The notes under the pieces are model-generated. The model had not been told where the DNA came from. It saw nothing but the letters and a program-made list of their open reading frames with translations, and ran no database searches. The position numbers were made by a program, and so were the translations under genes. A stretch of DNA of 64,000 nucleotides. Origin: an uncultured Tateyamaria sp. Lineage in GTDB: Bacteria > Pseudomonadota > Alphaproteobacteria > Rhodobacterales > Rhodobacteraceae. Shown here one piece after another: positions 58,076-64,000 of this stretch (positions within the stretch are counted from its first letter, which is position 1; the number at the start of each line of letters is the position of its first letter). The stretch covers positions 62,001-126,000 of the forward strand of contig NZ_CANNCF010000002.1 of the NCBI RefSeq assembly GCF_947503045.1, written 5' to 3'.

Positions 58076-60141
58076 GCCGCGCCCCCGATGTGGATGATCA
58101 GATTGCCGTCCGCCCCGGACGTGACCGTATCGCCCGGAGGGATCAGCACGGTGCAATCGAGTTGTTCGACAATGGCAGGCCCGGCAAAGGATGTGTCTGC
58201 AGGCAGATGATCACGCCAGTAAACAGCCGTGTCATGCGCCGCGCCGTCAAAGACCACGGAACGACGGCCCGCCGGAGTGGCCGCGTCATGCCGACCGTCG
58301 GGGTCGATCAGACGCGACAGGTCCACCGGATCACGCACACCAATGACCGAGGTATTCACATTCACGATGCGCGCACGGATTTCCGGCAATTCAACCTTGA
58401 AGCGCTTCCAATAAACCTCCTCGAACCCTGCGCGCAGTTCGGACGCAGAAGGTGTCGCATGTCCAAGCGGCACGCGAACCACATGGCTTTGGCCCAGGAA
58501 TTGCATATCAACGCTAAAGTCCTTGCGAATGTCTTGGATTGTGATGCTCTCCTTGGCCAATGCGGCTTCGCCTGCCGCAATCTGCTGGGCAAAGACATCA
58601 TGGATGACGCTGACATCGTCCGATCCAAGCGGCTGATTGACGGTCTGGACGTAGTCATGGCGCAGATCAGCGACGACGCAGCCCAGCGCATTGGTCATGC
58701 CCGGTCGCGCCGGGATCAGCACACGGGGCACACCCAGTTCGCGCGCAAGGTCCGCCGCGTGCAATGGCCCCGCCCCACCAAAGGCAAACAGCGCGAAATC
58801 GCGCGGATCGGCCCCGAGCGAGAGAGAGACCATGCGGATGGCCCCAGCCATCTTGGCGTTGGCCACACGGATCACAGCCTCGGCGGCTTGCACCGCGTCA
58901 ACGCCGAGTGGCGCGCCCAGCCTATCTGCAAAAATTTGCGCAATCTGATCTTGGCCAACACCGCCCGCGACCGCGTTCAGCTTGTCAGGATTCAGTCGCC
59001 CCAGCAGCATGTTGGCATCCGATATGGTGGGGTCCGTCCCGCCCTTGCCATAACAGATGGGGCCGGGATCAGCGCCTGCGCTTGCCGGTCCGACCTCTAG
59101 CAGGCCTGCCGCATTAACCGATGCAATGGATCCGCCGCCTGCCCCCACCGTGCGCACGTCGACCATGGGCACATGGATGGGCATGGCATATTCGATCTCG
59201 ATCTCGTTTGAGATCGGCGGCGTACCATTGCGGATCAGCGCCACGTCCGTGGAGGTGCCCCCCATGTCATAGGTGAGCAGATTGTTTTCGCCCGCCCGCA
59301 CACCGGTATAGGCCGCCGCCATGACGCCGGATGCGGGCCCGGACATCACCGTCTTGGCCGCCTCGCGCGCCACAAGCCGGGATGACACCATCCCTCCGTT
59401 GCCGTTCATCACCAGAACGTCGCCCTTGTATCCCCTACTGGCCAATTCGTCGCGCAACCGGGCTACATACCGTTCCAACAAGGGTTGGACCGAGGCGTTG
59501 ACAGCCGCCGTCACCCCACGTTCGAACTCGCGGGTTTCCGACAGCAGGCTATGACCTGTGGTGATGTAACTGTTGGGCCAGATGTCCGACGCGATCTTTG
59601 CCGCGCGCAGCTCATGGGCGGGGTTGGCATAGGCATGCAGAAAGTGGATCACCAACGCTTCGCAACCCGCATCAAGCAGTGCCTGCAGGGCGTCGCGCAA
59701 TGCGGCTTCATCCAGCGGCGTCAGAACGTTGCCACCGGCATCCATGCGCTCGGCCACTTCCAGGCGCAGATCACGCGGAATGATCGGAAAGAACTGTCCC
59801 TTCATCCCGTAAGGCTGCGGGCGGGTCCGCCGCCCAAGCTCCAGCACATCGCGGAAACCGGCTGTCGTGATCAGCCCGGTCTTTGACAGTTTGCGCTCAA
59901 GCACGGCGTTGGTGGTCGTGGTCGTGCCATGCACGATCAGATCGACGTCTGCCAAATCGATCTCGGCGATGGACAGCGCATTGATCACGCCAAAGGCCTG
60001 ATTATCCAGTGTTGTAGGAGTCTTGGCGATGCGAATGCCACCGGACTCGCCATCAATCGTCACCAGATCGGTAAAGGTGCCGCCAACGTCCACGCCGATT
60101 ATTCTGTCTCTGGCCACGCGGGGTGCCTCATGCAAACTCAC
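58072..60141 (-). CDS. Hydantoinase A-type subunit
   Basis: A 689-residue hydantoinase A / 5-oxoprolinase N-terminal family ATPase. The first nucleotide segment is RIIGVDVGGTFTDLVTID (residues 13-30), followed by HGTTTTTNAVLERK, GLITTAGFRDVLELGRRTRP, TYDMGGTSTDVALI and FGGAGPLHAADLARELGV. These mark the actin-like ATPase fold. It forms a complex with the coupled HyuB subunit. No regulator is adjacent, and the next gene upstream is unrelated. Confidence 0.9.
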   Translation of the reverse strand: MSLHEAPRVARDRIIGVDVGGTFTDLVTIDGESGGIRIAKTPTTLDNQAFGVINALSIAEIDLADVDLIVHGTTTTTNAVLERKLSKTGLITTAGFRDVLELGRRTRPQPYGMKGQFFPIIPRDLRLEVAERMDAGGNVLTPLDEAALRDALQALLDAGCEALVIHFLHAYANPAHELRAAKIASDIWPNSYITTGHSLLSETREFERGVTAAVNASVQPLLERYVARLRDELASRGYKGDVLVMNGNGGMVSSRLVAREAAKTVMSGPASGVMAAAYTGVRAGENNLLTYDMGGTSTDVALIRNGTPPISNEIEIEYAMPIHVPMVDVRTVGAGGGSIASVNAAGLLEVGPASAGADPGPICYGKGGTDPTISDANMLLGRLNPDKLNAVAGGVGQDQIAQIFADRLGAPLGVDAVQAAEAVIRVANAKMAGAIRMVSLSLGADPRDFALFAFGGAGPLHAADLARELGVPRVLIPARPGMTNALGCVVADLRHDYVQTVNQPLGSDDVSVIHDVFAQQIAAGEAALAKESITIQDIRKDFSVDMQFLGQSHVVRVPLGHATPSASELRAGFEEVYWKRFKVELPEIRARIVNVNTSVIGVRDPVDLSRLIDPDGRHDAATPAGRRSVVFDGAAHDTAVYWRDHLPADTSFAGPAIVEQLDCTVLIPPGDTVTSGADGNLIIHIGGAA

Positions 60142-60173
60142 TTGTATACCAATAAAGTCGCACAGAAACGAAG

Positions 60174-60932
60174 CTAGTCAACTGTAATGATGGTTTCAGC
60201 CGCAACCGGATTGCCGTCCACCACATAGGCGCGGTGATCATTGGTGTTCAGCGAAACGCGCAAGACGTGTTGGCCGGATGGCAAAGCACCAATGCTATAG
60301 CTGTCTCCAAAGACCCGGCCCAGCTTCATTCCGCCCAGGTAAATATGGCCATGCCCGGTGCCCGCGATATGATCGCCGTCCTGCATTGTTTCGGAAAAGG
60401 TAAAGTTGGCTGTCTCGATCCGTGCAGTCCAGCCGTTGTCAACTTGCTCGACGCTCAGGCTGAGGCTCGGATGTGGTGCATCGCTCACATCGTGCTGCAT
60501 CGCGCCATGGCCCTTCGGCATATGCGCTTCCTTGCTGCCGGGTTCAAGCGCGGTGTAGCGGACTTTGATGTTGGTATTGCCCGCCTCGGCGAAGGTTAGC
60601 GTGATCGGGATCAAGGTGCCGTCCTCAAAGGCTGAGGATGCGTTGATCATGATATGCGCCGCGTCCGTCGCCAGGGAAGATGTGCCGGTCTGAATGGGCA
60701 AGCCACCTTCAGCGTTTTGCAATGTGACCGCGTACGAGGGACTGCTGACTGAGACCAGTTGATCCGGCGCGCCCTGATTGTCGATGGTCAGCACAGCCGC
60801 TGCACCATCGCCCATCGGGAACGCTCTGGACTGGGTGATCAGGAGATTTTGTGCAGGCGCGGTGAGCAACCCGCTGAACCAAAGTGCACACACGATCGCC
60901 GCAATCGCCACAAACAGAAAAGCCGCTTTCAT
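60174..60932 (-). CDS. Exported fusion of PCu(A)C-like domain and GHxH domain
   Basis: A 252-residue protein with an N-terminal membrane/signal segment (AAFLFVAIAAIVCALWFSGLL). Residues about 35-135 look like a PCu(A)C (DUF461)-type copper chaperone fold (AFPMGDGAAAVLTIDNQGAPDQLVSV and SSAFEDGTLIPITLTFAEAGN). It lacks the usual paired Met-His copper ligands at clear positions. The C-terminal 90 residues repeat the domain of the protein at 12073-12525 (TGHGHIYLGGMK, QHVLRVSL, NDHR). MPKGHGAMQHD between the domains is His/Met-rich and may bind metal. It is divergent from a polytopic membrane protein gene. Confidence 0.65.
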   Translation of the reverse strand: MKAAFLFVAIAAIVCALWFSGLLTAPAQNLLITQSRAFPMGDGAAAVLTIDNQGAPDQLVSVSSPSYAVTLQNAEGGLPIQTGTSSLATDAAHIMINASSAFEDGTLIPITLTFAEAGNTNIKVRYTALEPGSKEAHMPKGHGAMQHDVSDAPHPSLSLSVEQVDNGWTARIETANFTFSETMQDGDHIAGTGHGHIYLGGMKLGRVFGDSYSIGALPSGQHVLRVSLNTNDHRAYVVDGNPVAAETIITVD

Positions 60933-60961
60933 CTATGGCACTCCCCACGCATCATGCCCGC

Positions 60962-62338
60962 GTGAGACTGAGGAACATCATCATAGTCGTCAAGCCAGCG
61001 TTGCTGTGGGGCGGTCCCGCAATGGCGCATGTCTCAGAGCAAGGCTTTGTCCTGCTTCTGCCTACCGGGGCCTATATCACCGCCGGGGTGGCCGTTGTCG
61101 CAATGACTGTGATCGCGTTGTTTGCGATGCCGCAAGCCGTGGTGACCGGACTGTTTTCAGCACGCGCACTAACGCCCCGCGACTTTGGCAAGTGGCCGGT
61201 CATCACCAGTCTGCTGTCCTTTTGCGTGATGTTCTTCGGCATCTATATCGGCATCTACGGGTCGCGCGATCCGCTGTCGAACCTGATGCCGTTGGGGTTT
61301 TGGACAATCGGCTGGATCGCGTTGGTCAGCCTCTCGGCCGTTTTTGGCAATCTCTGGACATGGATCAACCCGTGGACCGGCCTTTACCGCCTGTTGAACC
61401 TCAAGGAACCACCCATGCGGTTACCCGACCGCATCGGGCTTTGGCCTGCCACCGCAACCTTGGTTTGTTTTGCCGCATTCCTGTTGGCAGACCCGGCCCC
61501 GGACGATCCGACCCGATTGGCGCAACTGGTGGCGGGGTATTGGGGCGTCACCTTTGTCGGGCTGATCCTGTTTGGTCCCAGATGGTGCCACAGCGCCGAG
61601 TTGGGCCACGCCCTGTTTGCATCCTTTGCCAGCCTGACTGCGATCCGATTGCAGCACCCTGCCGGGATCGGCGGACCCGGCTGGCAGATTGCCCAAGCCC
61701 CGCCTCGGCCCGCTGCGGGCCTGTTCGCATTGACCCTGCTGGGTGTCGGCAGTTTTGACGGATTGAACGAGACATTCTGGTGGCTGGGCCAGATTGGGGT
61801 CAACCCGCTTGAGTTCCCCGGCCGCTCGGCGATCATCGGCGTGACGTTGATGGGGTTGATCACATCCATTCTGGGATTGATGGCAATATTTGCCCTGACA
61901 ATCTGGGTGGGAATGGCGCTGGCCGGGGCGAAGACGCCGTTCGCGCAGGCCTATGGGTGGCTGGCGCTTTGTGTCCTTCCCATTGCGCTTGTCTATCACG
62001 TCGCACATTATCTGACCGCCTTCATGGTTGGCATCCAGTACACTATTGCAGCCCTCAGCGACCCATTTGCCACGGGCGCGGACTTTCTAGGGATACAGCC
62101 CTTTCGCGTGACGACCGGATTCTTCAACCGTATCGACACCGTGCGCCTGATCTGGATCACGCAGGCCGGGCTGGTTGTTGTGGGCCATGTGTGGTCGGTT
62201 CTGCTGGCACACCGGGTCGCCATCACGCTGTTTGGCGACCACCGTCGGGCGGTTATCGCCACCCTGCCCTTGTCGGTTTTCATGATCGGCTACACGTTTC
62301 TAGGCCTGTGGCTTTTGGCGGCTCCGAAAGGGGCATAA
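60962..62338 (+). CDS. Polytopic membrane protein, unknown
   Basis: A 458-residue protein with a signal-like N-terminus (RNIIIVVKPALLWGGPAMAH) and about ten to twelve hydrophobic segments. The first is GAYITAGVAVVAMTVIALFAMP, with SFCVMFFGIYIGIYGS and VIGVTLMGLITSILGLMAIFALTIWVGMAL later. Histidines occur in membrane-side stretches (LVYHVAHYLTAFMV, WCHSAELGHAL). The family is not firmly recognised. The GTG at 60962 is chosen because it opens the signal segment; an ATG at 60935 would leave just 2 bases to the divergent gene. Sharing a control region with a PCu(A)C-like protein hints at copper transport or assembly. Confidence 0.6.
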   Translation: MRLRNIIIVVKPALLWGGPAMAHVSEQGFVLLLPTGAYITAGVAVVAMTVIALFAMPQAVVTGLFSARALTPRDFGKWPVITSLLSFCVMFFGIYIGIYGSRDPLSNLMPLGFWTIGWIALVSLSAVFGNLWTWINPWTGLYRLLNLKEPPMRLPDRIGLWPATATLVCFAAFLLADPAPDDPTRLAQLVAGYWGVTFVGLILFGPRWCHSAELGHALFASFASLTAIRLQHPAGIGGPGWQIAQAPPRPAAGLFALTLLGVGSFDGLNETFWWLGQIGVNPLEFPGRSAIIGVTLMGLITSILGLMAIFALTIWVGMALAGAKTPFAQAYGWLALCVLPIALVYHVAHYLTAFMVGIQYTIAALSDPFATGADFLGIQPFRVTTGFFNRIDTVRLIWITQAGLVVVGHVWSVLLAHRVAITLFGDHRRAVIATLPLSVFMIGYTFLGLWLLAAPKGA

Positions 62339-62449
62339 GCCGCCAGCTTCACGCCCATCGCCAGAATTTTCTGGACAAACTGCATGTATGCAAACAACAT
62401 TTAACCAATTGCACAAAGGCCAAAGGGCCCATCCACAGGGAGAATTCAG

Positions 62450-63730
62450 ATGACCAAGGCATTAAAAACAACCCGCCGGACCTTGCTAAAAGGGGCGGGC
62501 GCTGGTGGCCTCCTGGCGGCATCGCCATTGCTCGGGCGCTTTGCCAGCGCGCAGTCCGCAGCCCCGATCAAGATCGGTTTCCAGCAGCACTCGACCGGAA
62601 TTGGCGCAGCCTACGGGCGCTGGTACGGGCGCACGACCGAAGCTGCACTGAAAATGATCAACGATGCAGGCGGCATCAACGGACGCCCGGTCGAGATCAT
62701 CGCCGAAGATGACGGGACCGACCCCAAGCGCGGTGCCGAGGTTGTCGAAAAATTCTCAAACCAGCACGGTTGTGACGTCGCATATGGCACACTCTTCAGC
62801 CATGTCGTGATTGGCTCTGCCCCGGCGGCCGGGGAACAGAAAATCCCATATTTTGTGGTCTCCGAGGGGCATCACGTCGCATCAGGCGCGCTGAACCGCT
62901 ACACGTTGCAGCCCGGCATTACGGATGTGAAAAGTCAGGTGCAGGCAATGGCGCCCTATGTGTCGGAGAATCTCGGCAAGAAGGTCACGATGATCTTCCC
63001 CGATTTCGCCTTTGGCCACGACCACCGCGATTTCTTTACCGCCGCGATCGAGGCGCAGGGCGGCGAGGTGCTGGAACATATCGCCGTGCCCCCATCCGAG
63101 ACGTCGTTCACCAAATATTTCCCCAAGATCCCGCGCGAGACGGAGGTGCTATACCACGTCATGGTCGGCCCCGCCGTGCTGACCTTTGTCAAGGAGCTGG
63201 GTGAATTCTTTGGCCCATCCAGCCCTGCGATCTTTGGCTTTATCGACTCGCTTGAGGCGGTCGATCTGGCCTCGCCCGGTCTGGAATTCCTCGAAGGCAC
63301 CTATTTCTGGGAAGGTAACCCGCGCTACGCACAGGCCGACCAGACCGAATACGACAAAGCCTATCGCGCCGCTGTTGGCGTCGATGAAAACGGGGCGTCG
63401 GTCTCAGACCCGAGCGATGTGTCGACCTACGCCCACATGTTTGGCTGCTGGGAGACATTGCACATCATCAAGGCGGGCATGGAAGCGGCAGATTACCAAG
63501 GCCCAGATGACCGTCAAAAGCTGATCGAAGCGGTCGAGGCGATGACCGACATGCCCGAAAGCATGGAACACCCGCAGGGGCCTAAACTGTTCAATGGCAA
63601 GACGCACCAGGTATTTGGCGTGCAATACATCTCGCGCGTCGAAAACGGGCGTCTGGTCAAGGTGCACACGACATCCATCGACGACACACTCTATCCAGAT
63701 GAGGTCGACTATACGACGCAATCGTTCTGA
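62450..63730 (+). CDS. ABC transporter substrate-binding protein (branched-chain amino acid type)
   Basis: A 426-residue periplasmic-binding protein with a twin-arginine-like signal (TTRRTLLKGAGAGGLLAASPLLGRFASAQ). Conserved segments: IKIGFQQHSTGIGAAYGRW, GGINGRPVEIIAEDDGTDP and VTMIFPDFAFGHDHRDFF. This is the urea/amide/branched-chain type (Peripla_BP_6). The ligand is unknown. AGGGAGAA precedes the ATG. The LivH-type permease gene follows 53 bases later, so this starts an importer operon continuing beyond the window. The hydantoinase genes nearby may feed on what it brings in, but that is position only. Confidence 0.9.
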   Translation: MTKALKTTRRTLLKGAGAGGLLAASPLLGRFASAQSAAPIKIGFQQHSTGIGAAYGRWYGRTTEAALKMINDAGGINGRPVEIIAEDDGTDPKRGAEVVEKFSNQHGCDVAYGTLFSHVVIGSAPAAGEQKIPYFVVSEGHHVASGALNRYTLQPGITDVKSQVQAMAPYVSENLGKKVTMIFPDFAFGHDHRDFFTAAIEAQGGEVLEHIAVPPSETSFTKYFPKIPRETEVLYHVMVGPAVLTFVKELGEFFGPSSPAIFGFIDSLEAVDLASPGLEFLEGTYFWEGNPRYAQADQTEYDKAYRAAVGVDENGASVSDPSDVSTYAHMFGCWETLHIIKAGMEAADYQGPDDRQKLIEAVEAMTDMPESMEHPQGPKLFNGKTHQVFGVQYISRVENGRLVKVHTTSIDDTLYPDEVDYTTQSF

Positions 63731-63783
63731 GACCATGACATCACGGCCGGGGCACCGGTCCCGGCCTGACGAGTAAGGACTGA

Positions 63784-64000
63784 ATGGAGTTCGGACCCCA
63801 CCTCATGCTCGCCATCCTTGAGGGCGCTGTCGGCGCGTCGGTTCTGGCGCTGACGGCGCTTGGCCTGTCGCTGGTGTTTGGTGTGATGCGGGTGGTGAAT
63901 GTCGCGCATGGCGAATTCTTTATGCTGGGTGCCGTGGTGGCGTGGTTTGTGGCCAATTCCATCGCAGGCCACCCGGCCATCGGCTTTTTGGCAGCCCTTG
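63784..64000 (+). CDS. Branched-chain amino acid ABC transporter permease (LivH-type), partial
   Basis: The first 72 codons of a permease. They read MEFGPHLMLAILEGAVGAS and contain LTALGLSLVFGVMRVVNVAHGEF, the hallmark N-terminal motif of LivH permeases (VxNxAHGE). TAAGGA precedes the ATG at 63784. The frame stays open to the window end. It would pair with a LivM-type permease, two ATPases and the binding protein just upstream. Confidence 0.88.
   Translation, partial: MEFGPHLMLAILEGAVGASVLALTALGLSLVFGVMRVVNVAHGEFFMLGAVVAWFVANSIAGHPAIGFLAAL

Noticed and set aside
60935-62338. ATG at 60935 as the start of the polytopic membrane protein
   Set aside because: It would leave 2 bases to the divergent gene start and adds residues ahead of the signal segment. 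It remains possible, and 60962 is only the better choice.
1-64000. CRISPR arrays, rRNA, tRNA, transposase or phage genes
   Set aside because: No direct-repeat array, RNA gene structure or recombinase motif was seen. By-eye scanning can miss a tRNA, so a dedicated scan would be decisive.

Overview
The window looks like a chromosomal segment of an alphaproteobacterium of the Roseobacter group (Rhodobacteraceae). It has high G+C and dense operons with ATGA/TGATG start-stop overlaps. It carries the local gene order DUF4175-type protein / lysA and argH / short lipoprotein / thioredoxin, the hisS-hisZ-short hisG trio, a class II (B12-dependent) ribonucleotide reductase, and a DnaE1-type replicative polymerase. 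No rRNA, tRNA, CRISPR array, transposase or phage gene was recognised.

Layout. 1-7447 (minus): end of a TIGR02302/DUF4175 membrane protein, lysA, a translationally coupled tandem pair of paralogous ATP-grasp proteins, a DUF2834 membrane protein, a tiny lipoprotein and argH. 7473-13580: TlpA-like thioredoxin, Hint-domain protein, LpxR-type lipid A deacylase, FAD/NAD(P)-binding protein, and a DoxX-like membrane protein with a small exported partner. 14118-22220: nrdJ (with an unexpected Cro/C1-type HTH insert), DUF1489 protein, LysM protein, hisG-hisZ-hisS, slyX. 22248-22442: a 36-bp-arm inverted repeat element. 22465-27144: large lipoprotein and dnaE. 27360-36939 (plus): one long operon joining xanthine dehydrogenase (xdhABC) to a BMP-type nucleoside/purine ABC importer, ending at a strong terminator. 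37262-47151: an accessory stretch of small enzymes and membrane proteins, including a GbsR/MarR-like regulator with a palindromic operator over its own start codon, followed by a DUF4166 / DCC / dehydrogenase-DUF4166 / SRPBCC gene set. 47697-48519: RidA-like protein and a small divergent ORF.

The most interesting region is 48675-54166 (plus), a ribosomal peptide natural product cluster of thiazole/oxazole-modified (TOMM) type. It contains a precursor peptide whose C-terminal half has 11 cysteines at near-regular 4-6 residue spacing in CT(I/V)-type units. Next come a cobalamin-binding radical SAM enzyme of the RiPP-maturation family, an E1-like protein with a leader-binding N-terminal domain, a YcaO cyclodehydratase and a SagB-type FMN dehydrogenase. 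The predicted logic is leader recognition by the E1-like protein, ATP-dependent cyclisation of Cys/Thr by YcaO, oxidation to azoles by SagB, and a further radical modification (possibly C-methylation) by the radical SAM enzyme. No exporter, leader peptidase or immunity gene is evident next to it.

54199-64000: two SnoaL/NTF2-like proteins, a peroxiredoxin-like protein divergent from a TetR regulator, a hydantoinase pair (hyuA/hyuB), a PCu(A)C-like fusion protein divergent from a polytopic membrane protein, and the first genes of a branched-chain-amino-acid-type ABC transporter, cut by the window end.
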